Shown in pieces: positions 1 through 5,930 of a DNA stretch of 23,023 bases. Source of the stretch: a virus; the IMG/VR virus record IMGVR_UViG_3300004463_000496, positions 1-23,023 of that record; one strand, 5' to 3'. How positions within the stretch are numbered: the stretch's first letter is position 1; each line of letters starts with the position of its first letter. The notes under the pieces are model-generated. The model worked only from the letters and a program-made list of their open reading frames with translations. It was not told where the DNA came from and ran no database searches. A program made the position numbers and the translations under genes.

Positions 1-1
1 C

Positions 2-190
2 TTCCTAAATTACAAGGAAGATAAGATCGAAGAAGAGATTGAATATACTATTGAGCTTCTTCATAATACAAAGTCTACTGCAGAACTTCAAACAGCATGG
101 GTTGGAATTCGCCGAGAAATCCAATCTAACGAAGATGTAATCAAAAAGAAAGATGAGATGAAAGCCAAGCTTTCACAAACGGTATCTTAA
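2..190 (+). CDS. C-terminal part of a truncated CDS, possibly an ssDNA-annealing protein
   Basis: An open frame enters from the left edge and runs for 62 sense codons to TAA at 188-190, one base before the ATG of the YqaJ-type gene. The visible part is charged and helical, with a segment reading TKSTAELQTAWVGIRREIQ followed by a Lys/Glu-rich end. As I recall, tails of this kind (a run like 'T-x-x-E-L-x-x-A-W' before a charged helix) occur at the ends of phage recombination proteins such as RecT/Erf-type annealing proteins, and such a gene commonly sits directly before a YqaJ exonuclease. The identity is inferred from position and style only; no catalytic or fold-defining part is in the window. 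The 5' end is missing. Confidence 0.7.
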   Translation, partial: FLNYKEDKIEEEIEYTIELLHNTKSTAELQTAWVGIRREIQSNEDVIKKKDEMKAKLSQTVS

Positions 191-191
191 T

Positions 192-1052
192 ATGATTATC
201 TTAAATCTTAAGCAAAACTCAGAAGAATGGTTTCAAGAGCGAAAGGGAACTATCTCTAGCTCTCGTGTTAAGAATGTTCTAACAGGTAAGGTCATTAACA
301 AGACTGACGCCGTAAATCACTTGCTAGAAGAACAAAAGAAAGCTTTACTAGAGCAGCTTGAAACAGAAGAGATTGATGAAAAAGAATTCAAGAAACTTCT
401 AGCTGCTGCTAAAAAAGAAATCTCAGCAAAATCTCAACGAGAACTTGAATCAATGATTCCAGAAGAAATGTACGAAGCTGCTTTTACAGAAAGCCAAAAG
501 AAAGAATATTACCGTCTATTAGCTGAGAAGCTTGGTTACTCAGATGATCTAGAGGAAGATCCTCGCGATCGTGGTCATCGCCTTGAACCAGAAGCCGCTG
601 AAAAGATTAGCGAAAAAACAGGACTTAAACTTATTGAAGTTGGTTTCTGTAAGCGAGAAGACTACGAAGGTATTGCATTATCTCCTGATCGTTTCGTTGT
701 AGAGAATACAGCGGTGATTGAAGTCGATGATGACGGTATTGTAACAAATACTGACGTACTTCGATTCTTAGGCGGAGTTGAGATTAAGAGCCCAGGGGTT
801 GTTAATCACCTTGAAATCTGGAAGACAAATAAAGTACCAGCTGAATACTGGTGGCAGGTTATTCAATACTTCGTCGTAGCGGATGTTGATTATGTGATCT
901 TCGCTTCTTACAATCCGCTTGTAAAAGAATATCCTCTTCATTTGATTAAGATTAATAAAGAAGATGTTCTAGCAGACATTACAGAATCATTTGACAATCA
1001 GGTAAATGTTATTAAGCACTTGGAGAAAGACGTACTCAGTCTAACATTCTAA
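192..1052 (+). CDS. YqaJ-family (lambda-exonuclease-like) recombinase nuclease
   Basis: A 286-residue protein with the layout of the YqaJ viral recombinase family, a PD-(D/E)XK 5'-3' double-strand DNA exonuclease. The N-terminal EEWFQERKGTISSSRV (residues 11-26) is the usual W-x3-R-x-G-x-I-x-x-S entry motif. RGHRLEPEA (127-135) supplies the conserved Arg/Glu helix, SPDRFV (164-169) gives the metal-binding Asp166, VEIKSP (196-201) gives Glu197 and Lys199, and WWQVIQY (220-226) gives the trailing Gln/Tyr motif. A charged helical insert fills about residues 40-115, making it longer than compact family members. The start directly follows the upstream stop (TAATATG) with no clear Shine-Dalgarno site, suggesting translational coupling. 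With an annealing protein it would form a two-component recombination system for phage DNA. Confidence 0.88.
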   Translation: MIILNLKQNSEEWFQERKGTISSSRVKNVLTGKVINKTDAVNHLLEEQKKALLEQLETEEIDEKEFKKLLAAAKKEISAKSQRELESMIPEEMYEAAFTESQKKEYYRLLAEKLGYSDDLEEDPRDRGHRLEPEAAEKISEKTGLKLIEVGFCKREDYEGIALSPDRFVVENTAVIEVDDDGIVTNTDVLRFLGGVEIKSPGVVNHLEIWKTNKVPAEYWWQVIQYFVVADVDYVIFASYNPLVKEYPLHLIKINKEDVLADITESFDNQVNVIKHLEKDVLSLTF

Positions 1053-1053
1053 T

Positions 1054-1503
1054 ATGGAAAATAAATTAGCAACACAACGAAAACAGCTTGAAGAATTAAA
1101 GCAAAAGTTCATTGACGAAACTGTTGCTGATGGTATTCCATATACTCAACAGCAAGTCGAGGTTCTCATCACTAAGATTCCAATTGCGATCTTTAATCAA
1201 GGCACAGCTTTAACTCAAGCAATGGTTGATTACAAAGAAGCAAAACGAAATCTTAAGAAAATCTATAACATGAAACTTATAGAAGCAAACTATGATGAGG
1301 ATCTTAAGTCTGCTGGAGAGCGAAAAGCTTGGGCAGAAAATCACAAAGAAACCCAAGAAGCAGAAGAAGATTTGATTATCGCTGAAGGTAACTATAAAGC
1401 GGCAGAGCTTCACTATAAAGCATATGAAAATCTATTCACTGCAGTGAAAAAAATGGCAACACTAATTGAAGACCAAAACAAAGCCGCTTCAAGAGGGTAT
1501 TAA
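1054..1503 (+). CDS. Coiled-coil protein of the recombination module, function unknown
   Basis: A 149-residue, highly charged protein predicted to be almost entirely helical, with heptad-like Lys/Glu/Leu/Ala spacing over residues 1-30 and 60-145. There is no signal peptide, membrane segment or recognised catalytic motif. Its start overlaps the style of the upstream junction (TAATATG), with no visible Shine-Dalgarno site, so it is probably translated by coupling to the nuclease. Its stop overlaps the next ATG (TAATG at 1501-1505). Small coiled-coil proteins of similar size occur next to phage exonuclease/annealing pairs, so a role as an accessory or single-strand DNA handling factor is possible, but nothing in the sequence proves that. 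Confidence 0.75.
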   Translation: MENKLATQRKQLEELKQKFIDETVADGIPYTQQQVEVLITKIPIAIFNQGTALTQAMVDYKEAKRNLKKIYNMKLIEANYDEDLKSAGERKAWAENHKETQEAEEDLIIAEGNYKAAELHYKAYENLFTAVKKMATLIEDQNKAASRGY

Positions 1504-1817
1504 TGAGTAAATATTACTATGGAAAACGATTTGACTTTAAGAAAACAGGACGACCAAATATCACCAGCTTCAGTTCTGCGAGCATTAAAAAGCTTCGTAT
1601 GGACAATAATCTTCCTATTAGATATAGTAATCCTACTGATCTTCCTTACATCATTCTTCGATGGTGGAAAGCTCATGTTCGATCTTTTAATAAGGTAATT
1701 AAAAAGTGGCGCAAGCAAACAAAGTATGTAAGATTTGTAATGAGGTTGGTCATAGTAAGTTCTATTGTAAGAAAAAACCTTTCAAACCTATTCCAAAAGT
1801 TTCAAAGAAAAGGTTAG
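1503..1817 (+). CDS. Small basic protein of unknown function, overlapping the HNH-like gene
   Basis: A 104-residue ORF starting at an ATG that overlaps the preceding stop (TAATG). Residues 1-67 (MSKYYYGKRFDFKKTGRPN onward) look like an ordinary basic, aromatic-rich phage protein. From about residue 69 the ORF runs 112 bases out of frame through the following zinc-knuckle gene, and this overlapping part looks like a shadow. Three readings are possible: a separate protein with an unusually long overlap; the N-terminal part of one longer protein joined to the next frame by slippage in the A-run at 1701-1705; or a missing A in the assembly. I recognise no family. Confidence 0.55.
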   Translation: MSKYYYGKRFDFKKTGRPNITSFSSASIKKLRMDNNLPIRYSNPTDLPYIILRWWKAHVRSFNKVIKKWRKQTKYVRFVMRLVIVSSIVRKNLSNLFQKFQRKG

Positions 1818-2164
1818 AAAATCCTCTTCCTAAAAAAGCTCCCAAGCCAATAAACAAAGTTGGCAAAAGAACTAAAGCATGGTATGCAGCGGCGGCTGAA
1901 TGGAAAAAACAGAATCCTCCAGATTTTTACGGTTATAGATATTGTAAAGTTGGTGGAGCTCCATTAGACGACAAGGACAATGAAGAGTATGGAGTCTATA
2001 GGCTTAATCTATGCCATGATAAGTCTAGAGCTAGATTCCCGTCATTAGCAACTGACTTAAATAATATATTTGCTGGCTGTCCAAGGCATAATCGTGAGCA
2101 AGGTAGCCGAAGCTTAGACGAATACTTGGCATCAAATTACACTAAATCGTGCGGAAACTATTAG
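1706..2164 (+). CDS. Zinc-knuckle plus HNH-like protein, NinG/Rap-like recombination nuclease candidate
   Basis: A 152-residue basic protein. Residues 8-21 form a perfect CCHC zinc knuckle (C8-x2-C11-x4-H16-x4-C21). A Lys/Pro-rich linker follows (24-55). The C-terminal half has the spacing of an HNH-type nuclease: C80, then LNLCHDKSRARFPSL (100-114) with His104-Asp105, Asn120, and GCPRHNREQGSRSLDEYL (124-141) with C125, H128 and N129. A metal-binding N-terminus plus an HNH-like core recalls NinG/Rap, which acts on recombination intermediates, and the gene follows a recombinase module. The start is GTG; AAGG lies 10 bases upstream and an in-frame TAA at 1700-1702 blocks any earlier start. The stop is embedded in the terminator hairpin. 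The NinG link is an inference from pattern only. Confidence 0.7.
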   Translation: MAQANKVCKICNEVGHSKFYCKKKPFKPIPKVSKKRLENPLPKKAPKPINKVGKRTKAWYAAAAEWKKQNPPDFYGYRYCKVGGAPLDDKDNEEYGVYRLNLCHDKSRARFPSLATDLNNIFAGCPRHNREQGSRSLDEYLASNYTKSCGNY

Positions 2165-2180
2165 TTTTTCGCACTTTTTT
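2149..2180 (+). terminator. Rho-independent terminator after the recombination module
   Basis: The arms GTGCGGAAACT (2149-2159) and AGTTTTTCGCAC (2163-2174) pair with a 3-base loop, one G-T pair and one bulged T, followed by six T (2175-2180). The hairpin overlaps the last codons of the HNH-like gene. Confidence 0.75.
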
Positions 2181-2191
2181 GTTAAAAACTA

Positions 2192-2220
2192 TGTACATTT
2201 CGGCACAAGCGTGATAAGAT
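2192..2220 (+). promoter_or_regulatory. Candidate promoter for the envelope unit
   Basis: TGTACA at 2192-2197 (four matches to TTGACA) is followed after 17 bases by TAAGAT at 2215-2220 (-10 box). It lies directly behind a terminator and 34 bases before the next gene. The -35 part lies in the palindrome ATGTACAT (2191-2198). The promoter candidate at 4042-4070 has the same ATGTAC-to-minus-10 distance. Confidence 0.5.
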
Positions 2221-2253
2221 AATAAAGTCAACATCTAATAGAAAAGGATATAC

Positions 2254-2526
2254 ATGACACAAGAAAAAACAACAAACATCGATATCAAAAAAATGAAAGC
2301 TGAAGTAGCGGCTAAGCAAAAGTTAGCTAAATCCGAGGAACAAGGTTTCTGGATTTCGACTAAGAATGTTATAATTGCTTTATGGCAAGTCACAATTTTT
2401 GCTAGTATTGTATTTAGCACGGTGATCATTTTCATCGGAACAGATGACAACACCACTAAAATTCTGACTCTTCCTGCAGCTAGCTATGCTGCCTACTTAT
2501 TGCTCAATAAGTTTCTTAAAAAGTAA
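2254..2526 (+). CDS. Small membrane protein with two predicted helices
   Basis: A 90-residue protein with a hydrophilic Lys/Gln-rich N-terminal segment (1-32), a hydrophobic helix at about 36-62 (NVIIALWQVTIFASIVF onward) and a second at about 68-85 (ILTLPAASYAAYLLL), ending in Lys residues. The likely topology is both ends in the cytoplasm. AAAGGA lies a few bases before the ATG. It is the first gene of a unit that also encodes a membrane-anchored lysozyme-like enzyme and a secreted CHAP enzyme. Size and topology would fit a holin or an envelope accessory factor, but a clear r1t-type holin sits in the late operon, so I do not assign a function. Confidence 0.75.
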   Translation: MTQEKTTNIDIKKMKAEVAAKQKLAKSEEQGFWISTKNVIIALWQVTIFASIVFSTVIIFIGTDDNTTKILTLPAASYAAYLLLNKFLKK

Positions 2527-2587
2527 AATAGGAGATATAACGGTCCATTATTATCAGTTTAATTCGTTAAAAAGGTAGGACTAGATT

Positions 2588-3265
2588 ATGCGTAAATTAA
2601 CATTAGTTTTAGGAATAGTACTTGTAATTGCATTTATTATTCTTGGAATTAACACCATAGTCTCCAACAACAATAAGCTAAAGCTTAGAGAAGTGCAATT
2701 AAAAAGCATGGGCTCAGAGTTGAAGGAACTAGAATCTAAATACGATGTTATTAACAAAGATTTAGATAAAGCTACTAACGAGAACAAAGCATCAGAAGAG
2801 GAAGTAAAGAAACTCAATGATGAAAAAGCTGAGCTAGAAAAGCATAAGCGAGAACTAGAATCTCAGCTTCAAGCTAAGTTAGAAGCAAAGAATAAATTAG
2901 CATCTGCATCGGCAAATCTTGTTGATACAGTTACTATGACAAAGACTGCATCTGCATCAAGCGGAAATGTTGAGTCAATTATTCGTAACGCGGCAATTAA
3001 AAATGGTTTAGACCCTGATTGGTTCTATGAGTTAGCTAAATGCGAATCTACATGGAATCCAAGTGCAGTTAACTACGGTTATTTTGAAGAAGTGAAGGGT
3101 GTTCGTCACTATCCTTCAGGTTTATTCCAACATTTAACAAATTATTGGCCTAAGCGAGCGGCAGATCATGGCTATGCAGGAGCAAGTGTCTTTGATGCTG
3201 AAGCAAATGCAAATGTTACTGCAGCTATGTGGAAATCAGGTTCACAACTATGGGAATGCCAATAA
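2588..3265 (+). CDS. Membrane-anchored coiled-coil lysozyme-like (lytic transglycosylase-type) enzyme
   Basis: A 225-residue protein. Residues 5-25 form an uncleaved N-terminal signal anchor, 28-108 a long coiled coil, 105-127 a Ser/Ala/Thr-rich linker, and 128-225 a lysozyme-like domain. The motif LAKCESTWNPSAVN (149-162) carries the expected catalytic Glu153, and YPSGLFQHLTNYW (175-187) matches the following SGLFQ-type motif of transglycosylases. Cys152 and Cys224 could form a disulphide outside the cell. The layout predicts a peptidoglycan-cleaving domain held off the membrane by the coiled coil. AAGG/AGGA precedes the ATG. The stop overlaps the start of the CHAP gene (TAATG), suggesting the two are made together. 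As I recall, the catalytic domain resembles Saccharibacteria secreted proteins; this is unverified. Confidence 0.82.
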   Translation: MRKLTLVLGIVLVIAFIILGINTIVSNNNKLKLREVQLKSMGSELKELESKYDVINKDLDKATNENKASEEEVKKLNDEKAELEKHKRELESQLQAKLEAKNKLASASANLVDTVTMTKTASASSGNVESIIRNAAIKNGLDPDWFYELAKCESTWNPSAVNYGYFEEVKGVRHYPSGLFQHLTNYWPKRAADHGYAGASVFDAEANANVTAAMWKSGSQLWECQ

Positions 3266-3993
3266 TGAAAGAGTGTTATAGATCGAGTATCATACTACTC
3301 ACATTGATACTAACAACAGTAATATCAAGTACGACAGCATTTGCCCAAACACCTTCAGCTAAGGTTGAAAAGAATCAAGCTATCGACCTTAGTATGCTTG
3401 AATTAAAAAGTCCTTTGCAAAATCAAAAAGATCCAATCATTGAGTTGAAAACTGATCTTGACAAAAAGACTGAAGCTGTGAAGACCACAGAATCTAAAGT
3501 CGAAGAGGTAAAGAAAAAGTCAGAAGAAATTGTCAAGACTAAGGAATCACTTTCTGAAGAGATCGCTAGATTAAAAGCTGAAATCGAAGATGCTAAAGCT
3601 AGAATTGAAGAAAAGAAGCGAATTGAAGCAGAAGCGGAGCAAGCTAAACTTCAACCAGTTTATCAATCAGCTCCTGTAGTTTCTTACGCTCAAACAGCTG
3701 GTAATACTTACGCTCCTGGTTATTGTACTTGGTACGTCAAGAATATGAAACCTAATCTACCAAATAGTTTAGGTAACGCAAACCAATGGTATTACAGCGC
3801 TCAAGCCCAAGGACTAGCAGTTGGATCAGCTCCAGCTGTAGGCGCAGCAGCTATGGCAATTGGTGAAAACCACGTTGCATACGTTACGGCAGTTAACGGG
3901 AATATGATCACAATTTCAGAAATGAATTATGGTGGTCTTTACCAAATGAACACTCGTACAGTTCCTGCTTCACAATTCTTATATATCTATTAG
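3265..3993 (+). CDS. Secreted CHAP-domain peptidoglycan amidase/endopeptidase
   Basis: Starting at 3265 gives 242 residues with a clear signal peptide (MKECYRSSIILLTLILTTVI, then AFA-Q at 25-28 as a cleavage site). A start at 3229 is possible by frame but would bury the signal peptide and overlap the previous gene by 37 bases, so the TAATG start is preferred. A Glu/Lys-rich coiled coil covers 60-130. A C-terminal CHAP domain follows: APGYCTWYV (150-158) with the nucleophile Cys154, ENHVAYV (201-207) with His203, and TISEMNYGG (216-224) with Glu219 and Asn221. CHAP domains cut peptide cross-links or stem peptides of peptidoglycan. Paired with the upstream lysozyme-like enzyme, glycan and peptide bonds would both be attacked from outside the membrane. 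It lies far from the lysis cassette, so a role in entry, exclusion or surface remodelling is possible. Confidence 0.87.
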   Translation: MKECYRSSIILLTLILTTVISSTTAFAQTPSAKVEKNQAIDLSMLELKSPLQNQKDPIIELKTDLDKKTEAVKTTESKVEEVKKKSEEIVKTKESLSEEIARLKAEIEDAKARIEEKKRIEAEAEQAKLQPVYQSAPVVSYAQTAGNTYAPGYCTWYVKNMKPNLPNSLGNANQWYYSAQAQGLAVGSAPAVGAAAMAIGENHVAYVTAVNGNMITISEMNYGGLYQMNTRTVPASQFLYIY

Positions 3994-4015
3994 ATTAAGA
4001 GTTAAAAAATAAATT

Positions 4016-4038
4016 AGAGGCTTTATAGCCTCTTTTTT
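4016..4038 (+). terminator. Rho-independent terminator after the CHAP gene
   Basis: The perfect arms AGAGGCT (4016-4022) and AGCCTCT (4027-4033) enclose the loop TTAT, followed by five T. Confidence 0.88.
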
Positions 4039-4041
4039 ATA

Positions 4042-4070
4042 TGTACTTTTTCAATCATAAGGATTATAAT
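4042..4070 (+). promoter_or_regulatory. Candidate promoter for the SPFH unit
   Basis: A perfect TATAAT lies at 4065-4070, with TGTACT at 4042-4047 as the -35 box and a 17-base spacer. The stretch TATGTACTTTT mirrors TATGTACATTT at the previous promoter, with the same 24-base step from ATGTAC to the -10 box. It follows a terminator directly, and the SPFH ATG is 33 bases downstream behind AAAGGGG. Confidence 0.6.
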
Positions 4071-4102
4071 TTTAATTACTACAAACAATAGAAAGGGGAA
4101 TA

Positions 4103-4912
4103 ATGGAAAAAAATCCAAACGATGTTGCTCTTGATAAGACAGCAAAGCGTGTATTAATCACGATTGTGCTTATTATCTTGGCGACACTATACTTCTTCAT
4201 CTTCTGTTTCCGAACAGTTGATGCAGGACAAGTCGGTATTATCACACGATATGGTGAGGTAAACCGAGTAGAAAAGAGCGGCGTAGCTATCAAGCTTCCA
4301 TGGCCAATCGAAAAGCTAACGAAGATGGACATTCGTGTTCAGAAAGAAGAGCAAGAATCTAAAGCAGCTTCTTCAGATCTTCAAGATGCGACAGCGACAA
4401 TTGCTCTTAACTACCGAATTAAGAACGAAACTGCTCTAGACGTTTACAAGACTCTAGGTAAAGACTACAAAACAAACGTAGTTATCCCAGCAGTTCAAGA
4501 AAGTTTCAAAGCAGCAGCCTCTAAGTATACTGTTCGTGAGTTAATCACGAAGCGTCCTGAGGTTAAGTCTGAAGCTCTCGCGGTTATTAAGACTCGTCTT
4601 GAGAAGTATGGCATTGAAGTAGTTGATGTTAATATCACAAACTTCGCTCTAAGCCAGCAATATAATGACGCAATCGAAGCAGTTCAAGTAGCTCAGCAAG
4701 AAGTTGAAAAGTCTAAGCAACAACTCGAGCAAACTAAGATTGAAGCTGAAAAGAAGATTACACAGGCTAAGGCAGACGCAGAAGCACAACGACTTCAGCA
4801 AGAAACTTTGACACCAGAACTTCTGCAGAAGTACGCAATCGACAAGTGGAATGGTATTCTACCAACCACAAATGCCGGTGGATCAACAATCTTTAGCATC
4901 CCATTAAAGTAA
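4103..4912 (+). CDS. SPFH/band-7 (prohibitin-like) membrane protein
   Basis: A 269-residue protein: a cytoplasmic N-terminus (1-16), one membrane helix (about 17-37), an SPFH domain (about 38-195) beginning with the typical VDAGQVGIITRYGEVNRVE (39-57), a coiled coil (190-235) rich in Gln/Glu/Lys/Ala, and a C-terminal LTPELLQKYAIDKWNGILP (236-254). The run from domain to coiled coil and end matches prohibitin/HflK/HflC-type proteins, which form large ring or cage assemblies in membranes and often control proteases such as FtsH. AAAGGGG lies 5 bases before the ATG, and the gene has its own candidate promoter. A 33-codon membrane ORF follows 19 bases after its stop. The family call is firm; the role in a phage (protease control, membrane organisation or superinfection exclusion) is open. 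Confidence 0.9.
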   Translation: MEKNPNDVALDKTAKRVLITIVLIILATLYFFIFCFRTVDAGQVGIITRYGEVNRVEKSGVAIKLPWPIEKLTKMDIRVQKEEQESKAASSDLQDATATIALNYRIKNETALDVYKTLGKDYKTNVVIPAVQESFKAAASKYTVRELITKRPEVKSEALAVIKTRLEKYGIEVVDVNITNFALSQQYNDAIEAVQVAQQEVEKSKQQLEQTKIEAEKKITQAKADAEAQRLQQETLTPELLQKYAIDKWNGILPTTNAGGSTIFSIPLK

Positions 4913-4931
4913 TATAAAGGAAATCAACACA

Positions 4932-5033
4932 ATGGTTTTTTTCAATAACTCACGCCGCGAATACTTTCTAATTGGTTTACTAGTTGGAACTGTCATCGCA
5001 GTTGGTACATTCTTCCTAGGTAAAATCTCTTAA
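4932..5033 (+). CDS. 33-residue single-pass membrane peptide
   Basis: This short ORF runs from ATG at 4932 to TAA at 5031-5033. The peptide starts MVFFNNSRREYFLIGLLVGT and continues as a hydrophobic helix to about residue 30, ending GKIS. AAAGGAAA lies about 9 bases before the ATG. It sits 19 bases behind the SPFH gene, and its stop overlaps the AAGGA ribosome site of the next gene. The Arg-Arg before the helix predicts the N-terminus inside the cell. Size, site and topology fit a partner or modulator of the SPFH protein; no family is recognised. Confidence 0.6.
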   Translation: MVFFNNSRREYFLIGLLVGTVIAVGTFFLGKIS

Positions 5034-5042
5034 GGATATGCC

Positions 5043-5249
5043 ATGGGCTCAAAGCACAGTATCATCAAGCGGAAGATACGAAATGGTGCAAAGCAAAGTC
5101 CTCACGAATTAGCTTCTTGCTATGGAAAAATACGTCATTCAAACTATGAAGCGGCTAGAACAGCAAATGCTAATAAGATAGATTTTGTAAAACCATACAA
5201 GTGTCAACATTGTCCGTACTATCACGTTGGTAGACGGCCAAAAGCATAA
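5043..5249 (+). CDS. Small zinc-finger protein
   Basis: A 68-residue basic protein. The C-terminal PYKCQHCPYYHVGRRPKA (51-68) contains C-x2-C-x3-H, the pattern of small phage zinc-finger proteins that end in 'Y-x-C-x-x-C-x-x-(W/Y)-H-x-G'. Cys27 in the middle could be a fourth ligand. The N-terminal part is Lys/Arg-rich. AAGGA is 6 bases before the ATG. Proteins of this type are common in actinophage genomes and are usually of unknown function; nucleic-acid binding is likely. It is the last gene of the plus-strand arm before the shared terminator. Confidence 0.75.
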   Translation: MGSKHSIIKRKIRNGAKQSPHELASCYGKIRHSNYEAARTANANKIDFVKPYKCQHCPYYHVGRRPKA

Positions 5250-5255
5250 TATAGA

Positions 5256-5284
5256 AAAAGAGACTGTATTACTCAGTCTCTTTT
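5256..5284. terminator. Two-way terminator between the converging arms
   Basis: The perfect 11-base arms AAAAGAGACTG (5256-5266) and CAGTCTCTTTT (5274-5284) enclose a 7-base loop. The A-run on one side and T-run on the other make it work in both directions. It ends the plus-strand unit and probably also stops the minus-strand late operon. Confidence 0.88.
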
Positions 5285-5386
5285 CCTTTGTGGGCTTACC
5301 AGGGACTCTCTGATGAACACTATAGTTTTTTATGCTAAGATATTCATCTAAGAGTTTGGATATAACCTGGGCGTCACATGGGGTTC
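5285..5386. other. Unassigned gap between the converging arms
   Basis: About 100 bases lie between the two-way terminator and the stop of the last late gene. I found no ORF above 12 codons with a ribosome site, no second terminator and no tRNA-like fold. It is probably the 3' untranslated end of the late transcript. Confidence 0.4.
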
Positions 5387-5653
5387 TTAACGAACTCGGC
5401 CTCTTGTAAATAGATTTACAATTGCTAGCAGAATCACAGAACCTGTTACAGTCATCAGGAAAGATGAAAGCGAAAGTTCGGTAACGCTAGCAGCTACACC
5501 GATAAGTGGAGCAATAAGTACGTTTGCGATAAACGCACCTATGATACCAACGATTACGTTTAGTACAATACCTTGGCTTCCATCACGGTTTAGTAAGATG
5601 CTGGCTATCCATCCTGCTAGACCACCGATAATTATAGCTAGTAGTATTCCCAT
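5387..5653 (-). CDS. GlsB/YeaQ/YmgE-family (transglycosylase-associated) membrane protein
   Basis: An 88-residue protein with three hydrophobic helices (about 2-20, 30-51 and 63-82) and the family pattern GGLAGWIAS (10-18), NVIVGIIGAFIANVL (32-46) and a Gly-containing third helix ending in basic residues. This is the GlsB/YeaQ/YmgE group, usually a bacterial stress-response membrane protein of unknown biochemical role. An AGGAGG site directly precedes the ATG, predicting strong translation. It follows the amidase and holin genes and is the last gene of the late operon, so it may help in lysis (for example as a second holin-like or anti-holin membrane protein). That role is inferred from position only. 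Confidence 0.83.
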   Translation of the reverse strand: MGILLAIIIGGLAGWIASILLNRDGSQGIVLNVIVGIIGAFIANVLIAPLIGVAASVTELSLSSFLMTVTGSVILLAIVNLFTRGRVR

Positions 5654-5666
5654 TTTCCTCCTTTGG

Positions 5667-5915
5667 TTAGTTTAGTTCTTTGGAATCGACAACAAGCGAT
5701 GCAGTGTCAGTTCCAGCTTTTCTAGCAGCAGCTAGTGATTTTAACACCGATAGCGCTGCTGCTACTCCACCTACTGCTAATACTGGGAGATAGTTGATTT
5801 GCATAAGAGTCAAATCAGAGGTTGGAGCAAGTACTGCTATGATAGCAATAATAGTTTGAGCAAAAGTTGCGATTGCGCGTTCTGCTGCGTCTTTCCAAAA
5901 TAGTTTTGTAAACAT
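5667..5915 (-). CDS. Holin, phage r1t type
   Basis: An 82-residue protein beginning MFTKLFWKDAAERAIATFAQ, the hallmark N-terminus of the r1t-type holin family (F-W-K-D-x-x-E-R-A-x-x-T-x-A-Q). Two membrane helices follow (about 17-31 and 41-63, the second with LSVLKSLAAARKAG after it), then a short polar tail. Holins of this type form the membrane lesion that releases the endolysin at the end of infection. It lies 15 bases downstream of the amidase gene, with AAGGAA before its ATG, forming a standard endolysin-holin pair. Confidence 0.9.
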   Translation of the reverse strand: MFTKLFWKDAAERAIATFAQTIIAIIAVLAPTSDLTLMQINYLPVLAVGGVAAALSVLKSLAAARKAGTDTASLVVDSKELN

Positions 5916-5930
5916 CTTTACTGTTCCTTT

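Noticed and set aside
1698-1706. Classic X-XXY-YYZ heptamer for -1 frameshifting
   Set aside because: The seven bases are TAAAAAG, so the P-site tRNA would re-pair with TAA; only single-site slippage on AAAAAG remains possible.
3229-3264. Upstream start for the CHAP gene
   Set aside because: It would place 12 polar residues before the signal peptide and overlap the previous gene by 37 bases; the TAATG start at 3265 fits better.
5285-5386. tRNA or small gene between the converging arms
   Set aside because: No cloverleaf could be built and the longest start-to-stop frame noticed there has 12 codons.
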